Of a stretch of DNA of 35,585 nucleotides, positions 7,547 to 15,288 are shown piece by piece. Below the pieces are notes generated by a model. The model was not told the origin of the DNA. It was given only the letters and a program-made list of their open reading frames with translations, and searched no databases. The translations under genes were made by a program, and so were the position numbers. Source of the stretch: Lachnospiraceae bacterium (GTDB lineage Bacteria > Bacillota > Clostridia > Lachnospirales > Lachnospiraceae). The stretch spans positions 1 to 35,585 of the forward strand of contig JAGADU010000128.1 in NCBI GenBank assembly GCA_017613435.1, written 5' to 3'. Positions within the stretch are counted from its first letter, which is position 1. Each line of letters begins with the position of its first letter.

Positions 7547-7963
7547 ATGAACAAAGAAGAAATAATGCAAATATTACCGCACAGGGATGACATGCTTTTA
7601 ATCGAAGACGTATGCAATAACGACGGTGTCGCAATCGGTCATTATCATGTGAGGGGAGACGAATTCTTTTTAAGAGGTCACTTCCCCGGAAATCCGATCG
7701 TACCCGGTGTCATCCTTTGCGAAATGATGGCACAGAATGCCTGCGTGCTTATGCAGGATAAAATAACCGAAGGCTGTATACCCGTATATACGGGACTTAA
7801 CAACGTGAAATTCCGTTCAATCGTAAAACCCGGAGACACCATTGAATTGAAATGCGAAATCACACGTTCCAAACACCCTTTCTATTTCGGAAAGGGAGGA
7901 GCTTTCGTTAATGAAAAATTATGTATGTCAGCCGAATTTTCATTCGCCGTTACAGGAGCTTAG
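7547..7963 (+). CDS. fabZ: 3-hydroxyacyl-ACP dehydratase
   Basis: This 138-residue hotdog-fold enzyme removes water from 3-hydroxyacyl-ACP. It has the family start ILPHRDDMLLIEDV (9-22), the central HFPGNPIVPGVILCEMMAQ with catalytic His45 and Glu59, and the usual short C-terminal sheet. The start at 7547 is preferred: it lies 2 bases after the fabF stop and gives the canonical FabZ N-terminus. The next gene starts 5 bases after its stop with an AGGAG site inside fabZ, so the two are translationally coupled. FabZ works here with FabG and FabK to complete the reduction half of the elongation cycle. Confidence 0.95.
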   Translation: MNKEEIMQILPHRDDMLLIEDVCNNDGVAIGHYHVRGDEFFLRGHFPGNPIVPGVILCEMMAQNACVLMQDKITEGCIPVYTGLNNVKFRSIVKPGDTIELKCEITRSKHPFYFGKGGAFVNEKLCMSAEFSFAVTGA

Positions 7964-7968
7964 CCAAA

Positions 7969-9597
7969 ATGAGTATCAGTCAATTATACTGTCACGAGAT
8001 TACGGACGAAAACGGTGCATTAACCGATTTTTATACACAATATCCACCCGATTTTAATTTCGGATACGATGTAGTGGATTTGGTTGCCGAAAAAGAACCC
8101 GACAAAAGAGCACTCGTATGGTGCAATGTCGAAGGAGAAGAACATATTTTTTCTTTTTCGGACATAAAAAAATACAGTAACAAAATGGCAAACGTATTTC
8201 TCTCACAGGGAATCGGGCGCGGAAATAAAGTAATGCTCGTATTAAAACGTCATTACGAATACTGGTTTGCGATAATCGCACTTCATAAGATCGGAGCGAT
8301 CGCCATACCCGCTTCGCACCTTTTAACGGTAAGCGATTTCACATACCGAATCAATACCGCGCATATCGATGCCATTATCTGCACCCCGCAGGACGATATA
8401 CCCGGAAAGATTCAGGAAGCCCTCGCATGTTCGGATTACAAAATTAAATTATGGTGCGTGCAAAAAGACATCGGGGGCTTCGACAATCTTTCCGTACAAT
8501 CGGAAAAAGCAAGCGAAGAACTTCAAAGAATTCCGACGCTTGCCACGGATCCGATGCTTATGTATTTCACATCCGGAACTACCGGCTATCCAAAGGGCGT
8601 TATTCACAATTACACTTACCCTTTGGCTCACATAATAACTTCCAAATATTGGCAACAGACCGAAGATAACGGTCTTCACTTTACCGTTGCGGAGACAGGA
8701 TGGGCAAAAGCATCCTGGGGCAAATTATACGGACAATGGCTTACGGGAAGCGCGGTAATGGTTTATGATTTCGACAACTTTGAACCCAGGCAGCTTATTA
8801 ATATCATAAACCGTTACTCTGTCACATCCTTTTGTGCTCCGCCGACGGTATACCGTTATCTGGTCAGAAAAGGGATTCCCAAAATGCCTTCCCTTAAGCA
8901 CGCTTCTACAGCCGGAGAAATGCTTTCTTCCGAGGTATATCGTAAATTCACCGAGCAGACGGGTTTAACCCTTTGCGAAGGTTACGGTCAAACCGAAACA
9001 ACTCTCCTAATTGCAAATTTTAAAGGAAGAAAAGCTGTCGGTGGCTCAATGGGAATCCCATCTCCTCTTTACAATATCGAACTTCGTACCAATGACGGCA
9101 GAAAAGCCGCCCCGGGAGAAATAGGCGAAGTCGTTATAATACCCAAAAAAGACTGTGCTCCCATCGGCATCTTTTGCGCATACTTAGATAACGAAGAACA
9201 ATATTCCTATGTTTGGAGGGACGGGGTCTATCATACCGGAGATGCGGCTTACCAAGACGAAAACGGTACGTTTTATTTTCACGGACGCTTTGACGACATC
9301 ATCAAAACGGGCGGTTTTCGCGTCGGCCCTTACGAAGTCGAGAATGTTCTTTTGGAACATCCTGCGGTTGTCGAATGCAGCGTAATCGGTGTTCCCGACT
9401 CTTTAAGAGGTCAGGCGATAAAAGCCGTGGTGGTACTCGATAAAGGCTACTCTCCTTCAGGCAAACTCGAACTTGATATTAAAGATTTCTGCAACAAGAA
9501 ACTTGCAGAATACAAATGGATCCGTCTGGTGGAATTCGTAAAAGAAATGCCTAAAACCATCAGCGGTAAAATAGTTAAACCGGCTCTTCGGGGATAA
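7969..9597 (+). CDS. AMP-forming acyl-CoA (or acyl-ACP) ligase
   Basis: This 542-residue protein belongs to the ANL adenylate-forming superfamily, closest in layout to medium-chain acyl-CoA synthetases. The P-loop is YFTSGTTGYPKG (199-210), the A5 motif is EGYGQTETT, the A7 region is YHTGDAAYQDENGTFYFHGR, the hinge is DDIIKTGGFRVGPYEVE, and the C-terminal catalytic Lys lies in KTISGKIVK. These activate a carboxylic acid as an acyl-adenylate and pass it to a thiol. The thiol may be CoA, or, given the direct linkage to acpP and fab genes, the ACP arm; that choice is inference. It could supply exogenous fatty acid as primer, or recycle products. An AGGAG site lies 9-14 bases before the start. 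Confidence 0.9.
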   Translation: MSISQLYCHEITDENGALTDFYTQYPPDFNFGYDVVDLVAEKEPDKRALVWCNVEGEEHIFSFSDIKKYSNKMANVFLSQGIGRGNKVMLVLKRHYEYWFAIIALHKIGAIAIPASHLLTVSDFTYRINTAHIDAIICTPQDDIPGKIQEALACSDYKIKLWCVQKDIGGFDNLSVQSEKASEELQRIPTLATDPMLMYFTSGTTGYPKGVIHNYTYPLAHIITSKYWQQTEDNGLHFTVAETGWAKASWGKLYGQWLTGSAVMVYDFDNFEPRQLINIINRYSVTSFCAPPTVYRYLVRKGIPKMPSLKHASTAGEMLSSEVYRKFTEQTGLTLCEGYGQTETTLLIANFKGRKAVGGSMGIPSPLYNIELRTNDGRKAAPGEIGEVVIIPKKDCAPIGIFCAYLDNEEQYSYVWRDGVYHTGDAAYQDENGTFYFHGRFDDIIKTGGFRVGPYEVENVLLEHPAVVECSVIGVPDSLRGQAIKAVVVLDKGYSPSGKLELDIKDFCNKKLAEYKWIRLVEFVKEMPKTISGKIVKPALRG

Positions 9598-9616
9598 AAC
9601 AAATTTACGCAGAAAG

Positions 9617-9645
9617 TTGAAAAGAATTCATAACTCTGATAAAAT
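9617..9645 (+). promoter_or_regulatory. Candidate promoter of the multi-PAS regulator
   Basis: TTGAAA (9617-9622) and TAAAAT (9640-9645) are separated by exactly 17 bases, in the 93-base gap before the regulator. An 8-mer, GAATTCAT, occurs twice here (9624-9631 between the boxes and 9655-9662 just after the start region), 31 bases apart, and could be an operator. The gene can also be read from the fab promoter, since no terminator is seen after the ligase gene. Confidence 0.55.
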
Positions 9646-9690
9646 TTTTCATTGGAATTCATTGCATACGAGGCCTGAAAAGGAAAATAA

Positions 9691-11685
9691 ATGATTAATA
9701 CACCCAAAAGAGCCGAAGACATACTCAATTTGCAAATTAACGGCTTTCATCAATATATCTTCGACGGTTCCGTTCATCTTTCCTATGTAAGCAAAAACTT
9801 CACGGAAATGAGCGGCTATACCGAAGACGAACTGCTTGATGAAAGCAAAGATTTGTATGCTCTTTTGGTTCATCCCGAAGACCTAAAGGCCTATTCTTTA
9901 ATGATTGATACACTGCGAAGCTCTGAATCGCGCGCAAGCGCCAAATATCATCTGATCAAAAAGGACGGCGGCATCATTTACGTCAGGGATACTTTGACAA
10001 GTATCAAATCCGATGACGGGACAATGATTGTATCGTCCTATCTTACCGATATTTCCGAATTTGAAATCGATAACAAAAATTTACGTTTTCTGGACGAGAC
10101 TTCTCCGTGCGGTTTTCTTAAATATACCTGCGAAAAGAATCCGAGAGTTACATTCGTAAACAAACAGCTTATTGATTTTCTTCGCATTCCGACCGACGAT
10201 TCGCTTCAGTTCGATTTGCCGGAAATGTACAAACAAAACATTTTTCTTTTTATTCCACCCGAAGAACGAAGACGTTTTTCTCTTTTTTTAAACCGCGTTT
10301 ATACCGCCGGAAAACCGATTGCAGGGGAAATGACTCTGCTTCGTCTCGACGGAACGAGGATTCATATTTTCGGATGGGTAACAAAGCATGTTAACGAGGA
10401 CGGCAGCGAGGAATTCCAGAGCGTCTGCATGGATGTCAGCGAACGCTACGAAGACAAGGAAGCTGTCGAAGCAAACAGATATCTTAAAGCATTAAGCGAA
10501 GTATACGACAAAATATTCGAATTCAACACATTAAGCAATACCATAAAATGTCTTTATTCCAACAATTCGTCAATGTTCAAACGTTTTGAAAACATTCCGA
10601 TGCCCCTTGACGATGCTCTCGAAAAATGGATTATGGATTCTGTGGATTCAAGCGATAAGGAAATGGTGCGTTCCTTCTTTGCGGATTTCAGCAAAAAGAA
10701 ATTTTACGAACCCGATGCAAAGCCCCCGCAGATTACATACAGGGCTCTTTCTTCCGACAATGTTTCAAGACAGTACGGAGGAATATTCATAAAGGTAAGC
10801 GATTCGGTGGGATACTATTGCTGCAGACGCATTCACGAGTCGAACGAAGTAACGGATCTTAAAAATCAGAATCTTCAGTTAAAAGAAAAAATGAAGGATC
10901 TCGTCATGAGATTCTCCGACGGAATTGCCGCATTCGAGGTAACTCCGGAAGAATATATGAAGCCTCTTTACGCAAGCGAAAACGTTTGCGAATTTTTCGG
11001 TTACACAAAAGAAGAATGGCTTCCTTTGACCAAAACATTCACTCCCTGGAAGACATTCGTTTCAAGAAGCAAAACATCAAACGAAGCGTTTCTTGATTTC
11101 TTAAAAAACGGCGAGGCGGAATTTACATATTTCGATTACAAATCCGAGACAAAAAAGAAAATCCGTGCCGTATGCACACAAAAAGACATGTATGCCAAAT
11201 CGCCCAGATACGTTGTTCTCTATTCTGTTGAAGAAGGAAACGACGCAAAAAAAGAAATACCCGATGACCGCAATGTTTCCATACGTACTTTCGGCTATTT
11301 CGATGTGTTCGTGGGCGATAAACCCATCGCTTTCAGAAACAAAAAATCCAAAGAGCTTTTTGCCCTTCTTACGGACAGAAAAGGCGGATTCGTATCTTCG
11401 GAAGAAGCAATCGCATTCCTCTGGGAAGACGAACCCGCAAATACTCTCACGCTTTCAAGATACAGAAAAGTTGCGCTTCGATTAAAGAAAACTCTCGAAG
11501 AATACGGTGTGGCCGATATAATCGAGACGGTTAACGGCAAGAGGCGCGTAGCGGTCGAAAAAGTCAAATGCGACCTCTATGATTACCTCTCGGGCAAAGA
11601 AGAATATTCGCAACTTTTCAAGGGAAGTTATTTAAGCAACTACAGTTGGGGCGAAAATACCCTCGGTGAGCTGCTCAATTCATAA
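9691..11685 (+). CDS. Multi-PAS sensor with C-terminal SARP/OmpR-like DNA-binding domain
   Basis: This 664-residue soluble protein seems to be a one-component transcription factor. PAS-like folds are at about residues 15-130 (with YVSKNFTEMSGYTEDEL and the HPEDL motif), 135-250 (ending MDVSERYED), a degenerate one at about 262-385, and about 405-515 (YASENVCEFFGYTKEEW). Residues 529-632 form a winged helix of the BTAD/SARP N-terminal type: IRTFGYFDVFVGDKPIAF, LLTDRKGGFVSSEEAIAFLW, then a helix ending LRLKKTLEEYG. There is no kinase, receiver or GGDEF domain. PAS domains bind small ligands such as fatty acids, haem or flavin; which is unknown. Its place at the end of the fab cluster suggests it controls that cluster. 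The stop lies 7 bases from that of the converging gene. Confidence 0.85.
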   Translation: MINTPKRAEDILNLQINGFHQYIFDGSVHLSYVSKNFTEMSGYTEDELLDESKDLYALLVHPEDLKAYSLMIDTLRSSESRASAKYHLIKKDGGIIYVRDTLTSIKSDDGTMIVSSYLTDISEFEIDNKNLRFLDETSPCGFLKYTCEKNPRVTFVNKQLIDFLRIPTDDSLQFDLPEMYKQNIFLFIPPEERRRFSLFLNRVYTAGKPIAGEMTLLRLDGTRIHIFGWVTKHVNEDGSEEFQSVCMDVSERYEDKEAVEANRYLKALSEVYDKIFEFNTLSNTIKCLYSNNSSMFKRFENIPMPLDDALEKWIMDSVDSSDKEMVRSFFADFSKKKFYEPDAKPPQITYRALSSDNVSRQYGGIFIKVSDSVGYYCCRRIHESNEVTDLKNQNLQLKEKMKDLVMRFSDGIAAFEVTPEEYMKPLYASENVCEFFGYTKEEWLPLTKTFTPWKTFVSRSKTSNEAFLDFLKNGEAEFTYFDYKSETKKKIRAVCTQKDMYAKSPRYVVLYSVEEGNDAKKEIPDDRNVSIRTFGYFDVFVGDKPIAFRNKKSKELFALLTDRKGGFVSSEEAIAFLWEDEPANTLTLSRYRKVALRLKKTLEEYGVADIIETVNGKRRVAVEKVKCDLYDYLSGKEEYSQLFKGSYLSNYSWGENTLGELLNS

Positions 11686-11692
11686 AACACAA

Positions 11693-12607
11693 TCAGTATT
11701 TTGCAATTACCATATTGACGTGATGTTCTTCATTTTCATCGCCGTAGGTACGGCTTAAATACAGATCGTACTCTTCGTATACATCGTTCCATATATAATA
11801 ATCCATACTGAAAATTTCATTGTCGTTCATAATATTCCATTCGTCGGCTTCCCCGTAAAGATTCACGAAATAATCTTTAAAATAATCAAAATATTCCGAA
11901 CTTCCCGCTTTGTTAAAGGTTTTAAAGAAATTAACGTTTCGAACTAAACCGTTTTCGTCAAAATCGATTTCAACACTGTCAAAATCAAAAATAATCGATC
12001 CTATGCAGATTTTCATCGGAGCCGAATTCACCCTGACTATCCAGTATTCGGGAATAAACCCTGTATCCGGTAATTCCGTAACCGAATCGGGAAAGAATTC
12101 ATAAACCCACTCTTCCGCCGCTGTTTTGTCTTCGCCGATTAAATACAGGCAACAGGAAGCGTCAAGGATTTCCTCATTTCCAAGATCGATCGCATATTCT
12201 TCGTAAGAAGAACCTCCTACGAATAATCCCAAAAGATTATCGTCATTATTTACGGCAGTCACAACCGAATCATCGTCATCGTCATCTTCATCGCCATCTT
12301 CATCATTCTTAAAATCGTCGGGTACGGCAACGGTATTCGACAAATTAATGTTCGGCTGGGGAACGGTAACCTGTGTCGTAGTCGTATAGGAGCTCGTATA
12401 AGCCGCGCTTTGCGAAACGGCGGCATTTACATATCTTCTCAAACCGAAAACCGTGGTTATTCCGAATAAAGCCACAAGCAATACGATTACGGTTATAAAG
12501 ATATAAATCCCGAACGCAACGATGCCCAAAACAGCATACAGTATCCATTGGGGAAACGGTTTCTTTTCAACATATACATATTCTTCGTTTTTATTGTTAT
12601 CTGCCAT
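11693..12607 (-). CDS. Single-pass membrane protein with acidic linker, unknown function
   Basis: I do not recognise this 304-residue protein. A short cytoplasmic N-terminus ending KKPFPQ is followed by a strongly hydrophobic segment (about 21-56), then a Ser/Thr-rich stretch with YTSSYTTTTQ and an acidic spacer (about 103-118) dominated by Asp and Glu. Residues about 125-304 form a globular, acidic, aromatic-rich domain, probably outside the cell, with a Cys pair in ASCCLYL. The start is supported by AAGGAG about 8 bases upstream. Membrane proteins with an extracytoplasmic domain on a flexible acidic stalk are common in Lachnospiraceae. It is divergent from a zinc-finger lipoprotein and may be functionally tied to it, but that is only inferred from position. 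Confidence 0.75.
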   Translation of the reverse strand: MADNNKNEEYVYVEKKPFPQWILYAVLGIVAFGIYIFITVIVLLVALFGITTVFGLRRYVNAAVSQSAAYTSSYTTTTQVTVPQPNINLSNTVAVPDDFKNDEDGDEDDDDDDSVVTAVNNDDNLLGLFVGGSSYEEYAIDLGNEEILDASCCLYLIGEDKTAAEEWVYEFFPDSVTELPDTGFIPEYWIVRVNSAPMKICIGSIIFDFDSVEIDFDENGLVRNVNFFKTFNKAGSSEYFDYFKDYFVNLYGEADEWNIMNDNEIFSMDYYIWNDVYEEYDLYLSRTYGDENEEHHVNMVIAKY

Positions 12608-12645
12608 TTTTTTCTCCTTTAAGTCAGAATCTTCACGCTAATAAA

Positions 12646-12674
12646 ATAATACAATCGAAATCCATGTTTTTCAA
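12646..12674 (-). promoter_or_regulatory. Candidate promoter of the acidic-linker membrane protein gene
   Basis: On the minus strand TTGAAA (12669-12674) and TATTAT (12646-12651) are separated by 17 bases, 39 bases before the start codon at 12607. The match to the sigma-A consensus is good. Confidence 0.6.
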
Positions 12675-12692
12675 CACTTCTCTTTTGTTTGC

Positions 12693-12722
12693 TTGACTTA
12701 AATCAAAGGAAAATTTTATAAT
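12693..12722 (+). promoter_or_regulatory. Candidate promoter of the zinc-finger lipoprotein gene
   Basis: TTGACT (12693-12698) and a perfect TATAAT (12717-12722) have an 18-base spacer, 50 bases before the preferred start at 12772. It is back to back with the promoter of the divergent membrane protein gene; the two -35 boxes are 18 bases apart, so a shared regulator could act on both. Confidence 0.6.
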
Positions 12723-12771
12723 TAATCAACGGATTGAAGGGGAAATCAGTCCATTAAAAATGAGGAAAAAC

Positions 12772-13968
12772 ATGAAAAAGAAAATCTTTGTAAAATCAAT
12801 AAGCATAATATGCGTTCTGTCCCTGCTCGGTATTGTTTTCGCATGCGGTAAAAAGGATGCCGACACTTCAAAAAACGAATTCCAAATAACAGAAAGCGAA
12901 TCAGAAGACTTTAAAGAAATAATATATACAAACACACCGAACATCGTTCCGGAGTGGTATATTCAATTTGACGTCAATCCGAGCGTCGGTTTTTACGTCG
13001 ATGACGAAACAGGATTCCCCGTTTGCGGTCTTGTTTACAACAACAAAGACGCAAAGGATCTGCTTGATGGCGTTTACATCGTCGATTCACGCTTAAGCGA
13101 CGCATACAATTCATTGTTTTTCAATCTCGTCAGAGCAGGATATGCCGGTGAGGACGGAAGCGAAAAGCACCTTAATATAGACATTACATATTTCGAAATC
13201 GGCAAATCCCTCGGTAACAACGAATACGAAACGATTCAAATAAACAATCCGAATGAAAACGAAAAAATCCGCGTTATGGCGGATTACTTTGAAGTGGTAA
13301 ACGAATGCGGCAGTGTAAAAATGAATTCGGGTGACGGAATAAGCGCCGATTTTATGGATGATTACAATAATCCCGAATATGACGATATGTTAAGGGCCTT
13401 AAGCGAAGGTAAAAGCATCGAAGAAATTCACGAAGCCGATTTACCGCCCGAGACGGACGATATTCCCGAAGAAGATGTGAATACACCGAAAATCTGCGGC
13501 AAATGCGAAGGTAAGGGCAAATACATCTGCCCCGTCTGTATGGGAAGCGGCATAATCGAATGCGATGTCTGCGAAGGAAAAGGATGGTTTTCCTGTACGC
13601 TTTGCGGCGGTACCGGTGATCAGATGTGCTCAAACTGCTCTGTTCCCGGTCACGACGATGTACCCGGCAACGGCGTATGCAACGGCTGCAACGGAACCGG
13701 TATCTGCAAATACTGCAACGGTGCGGGATGTCCCGAATGCGATTATCAGACGGGTGTAACCTGCAAGGGCTGCGCCGGAAGCGGTGTATGCAATCACTGT
13801 CACGGAACGGGTATCACAAAAGGCACATGCCCGAGATGCTTCGGACATACGGGTCAGGAAACCTGCTACAGATGCGACGGCAAGGGGCATCAGACCTGTC
13901 ATTACTGCAATGAATCTTCAGGATGGGCAGACTGTCCCGATTGCGGCGGCACGGGAATGGTTTATTAA
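12772..13968 (+). CDS. Lipoprotein with a large DnaJ-type zinc-finger repeat domain
   Basis: This 398-residue protein has a lipoprotein signal (MKKK, hydrophobic 8-24, lipobox VFAC with Cys25). Residues about 30-235 are an acidic domain I do not recognise. From about residue 240 to the end there are 14 CxxC motifs, many as CxxCxGxG, as in the zinc-binding region of DnaJ chaperones; DnaJ itself has four. No J-domain is present. With two CxxC per metal, up to seven zinc sites are possible. The start at 12772 is chosen because GAGGA lies 6-10 bases upstream and it gives a clean signal peptide; an ATG at 12760 would add four residues. A cell-surface protein with so many thiols is unusual. It ends 1 base from the converging thioesterase gene. 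Confidence 0.8.
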   Translation: MKKKIFVKSISIICVLSLLGIVFACGKKDADTSKNEFQITESESEDFKEIIYTNTPNIVPEWYIQFDVNPSVGFYVDDETGFPVCGLVYNNKDAKDLLDGVYIVDSRLSDAYNSLFFNLVRAGYAGEDGSEKHLNIDITYFEIGKSLGNNEYETIQINNPNENEKIRVMADYFEVVNECGSVKMNSGDGISADFMDDYNNPEYDDMLRALSEGKSIEEIHEADLPPETDDIPEEDVNTPKICGKCEGKGKYICPVCMGSGIIECDVCEGKGWFSCTLCGGTGDQMCSNCSVPGHDDVPGNGVCNGCNGTGICKYCNGAGCPECDYQTGVTCKGCAGSGVCNHCHGTGITKGTCPRCFGHTGQETCYRCDGKGHQTCHYCNESSGWADCPDCGGTGMVY

Positions 13969-13969
13969 A

Positions 13970-14374
13970 TTAAACGCATAAACCTTTTGCTTTTGCCTTT
14001 TCGACAAATTTGGCATTATCCACTATAAAGCGTTCATGCATTCCCTCTGCTATTTTTTCTTTTTCGTCATAAACGACAACAGAAAAGACGAGGCGGCGTC
14101 TGTCGATTTCAACCAGCTTTGTCTCGCAGCTTACTTTCATTCCCACGGGAGTTGCCGCAAGATGTGCTATATTGACTTTTGTTCCTACGGTGCTGGTGCT
14201 TTCGTCAAGATATTCTTTTACGCTTTCAAGCGCCGTCTTTTCGCAAAAAGCAATCATGGCGGGAGTGGCAAATACTTCAAGCCCTCCGCTTCCCATGGCT
14301 TTGGCCGTGTATTTTTCTTCGACGACGGCTTCTTGTTTTCCGATTATTCCTATTTCCAATTTTTTATCTGACAT
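13970..14374 (-). CDS. FlK-like acyl-CoA thioesterase (hotdog fold)
   Basis: This 134-residue protein matches the thioesterase family of fluoroacetyl-CoA thioesterase FlK. The catalytic triad of FlK (Thr42, Glu50, His76) aligns by eye at a constant offset of five with Thr37 (in FATPAM), Glu45 (FCEKTA) and His71 (IAHLAATP); Arg115 in GMHERF corresponds to FlK Arg120. Family members of anaerobes hydrolyse short acyl-CoAs; specificity for fluoroacetate is not implied. It is the last gene of a five-gene operon and follows the alpha-hydroxy acid oxidoreductase by 17 bases. Inferred role: releasing CoA from a short acyl-CoA product or by-product of the pathway. Its stop is adjacent to that of the converging lipoprotein gene and no terminator is visible. 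Confidence 0.88.
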   Translation of the reverse strand: MSDKKLEIGIIGKQEAVVEEKYTAKAMGSGGLEVFATPAMIAFCEKTALESVKEYLDESTSTVGTKVNIAHLAATPVGMKVSCETKLVEIDRRRLVFSVVVYDEKEKIAEGMHERFIVDNAKFVEKAKAKGLCV

Positions 14375-14391
14375 TTTTTACCCCTGTATTT

Positions 14392-15288
14392 TTACATAAA
14401 ATATAAAGCGGAATCGTCCACTTCCGATACTTTCGAAAATCCGGTAGCGCTCATTATAAATCTTAATTCGTCTTTTACGCTTTCGAGGAATTCTTTTACG
14501 CCCGAAACACCGTCGGTTTCAAGGGAAGGAAGCATCGATCTTCCTACAGCAGCGGCATCGGCTCCAAGCGCTATGGCTTTGTAAACATCGGCACCGCTTG
14601 CAATGCCGCAGTCAACCATTATCGTAACATTTCTGTCTTTAAGAGCTTCCTTTATTTCGGGAAGAACAACCATGGGCGGAACCGCATAGGGAAGTCTTCC
14701 GTGATGATGGCTTACAATTATTCCCTTTGCTCCCAAATCGGCGCATTTTATCGCATCTTCGACGCTTAAAACTCCCTTTATCACAAAAGGGATCTTAACC
14801 GAAGAAACATAAGAATGAAGCATGTCGAAAGTCTGTGCGGCCATTTCTTCGCCTATTACTACATCATATCCTTTGTTTCCGAAAATATGGTCAATGTCCA
14901 TTCCAACGCCGAAAGCGCCGGCTGCTTCGGCATATTTTATCTGATCTTTCACTTTTTCATTGTCGGCATAGGGCTTTACTATTCTTATTGTTTTGGCGCC
15001 CGTGTCGATTATTTTTTGAAAAAGATCGTTTTCCATCATACCGCAGAAATTCAGCACATTGCATTCTTTTGCGGCAATCGAATATTCTTCGAGCCCCGTC
15101 ATTTCTCTCCTGCCGTATTGTCCCAAATGCGAAAATGCGGGAGTCAGTACGGGCATTGAAAACTTTTCGCCGAAAAGCACGGTTTCTGTATCCGCTTTAT
15201 ATGAGTCTATAAGTCTTTGTTCGATAAGAATCGAATCCATATACCTTTCGTTTATCTCATTGGCATCACAGAGTCTTGTATAAGCCAT
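14392..15288 (-). CDS. FMN-dependent alpha-hydroxy acid oxidoreductase family protein
   Basis: This 298-residue protein belongs to the lactate/glycolate oxidase-type FMN TIM barrels. The active-site loop VSHHHGRLPYAVPPMVVLPEI corresponds to the family's SNHGxRQLDxxPA, keeping the catalytic His and Arg; the FMN phosphate loop is VDCGIASGADVYKAIALGADAAAVGRSM. The Arg usually found after the Gly pair in that loop (DGGVRRG) is Ala-Ser here. It is shorter than the usual 350 residues, lacking part of the N-terminus and the variable loop, as seen in many Clostridial members. The start is firm: AAGGAGG precedes it, inside the end of the upstream isomerase gene (23-base overlap). The substrate is probably a 2-hydroxy acid derived from a sugar; in an anaerobe it is more likely a dehydrogenase than an oxidase. 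Confidence 0.85.
   Translation of the reverse strand: MAYTRLCDANEINERYMDSILIEQRLIDSYKADTETVLFGEKFSMPVLTPAFSHLGQYGRREMTGLEEYSIAAKECNVLNFCGMMENDLFQKIIDTGAKTIRIVKPYADNEKVKDQIKYAEAAGAFGVGMDIDHIFGNKGYDVVIGEEMAAQTFDMLHSYVSSVKIPFVIKGVLSVEDAIKCADLGAKGIIVSHHHGRLPYAVPPMVVLPEIKEALKDRNVTIMVDCGIASGADVYKAIALGADAAAVGRSMLPSLETDGVSGVKEFLESVKDELRFIMSATGFSKVSEVDDSALYFM

Noticed and set aside
9598..9690. Terminator between the acyl ligase and the multi-PAS regulator.
   Set aside because: No stem followed by a T-run is present; the gap holds a promoter instead, so partial read-through is likely.
13626..13913. Arg/Cys-rich frames overlapping the zinc-finger lipoprotein.
   Set aside because: They are alternative frames of the repeated Cys and Gly codons; the main frame has a signal peptide, binding site and promoter.
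14392..15288. Possible truncation of the alpha-hydroxy acid oxidoreductase because it is about 50 residues short.
   Set aside because: The start has a strong AAGGAGG site, the frame is intact and the FMN and active-site loops are present; short forms are known in Clostridia.
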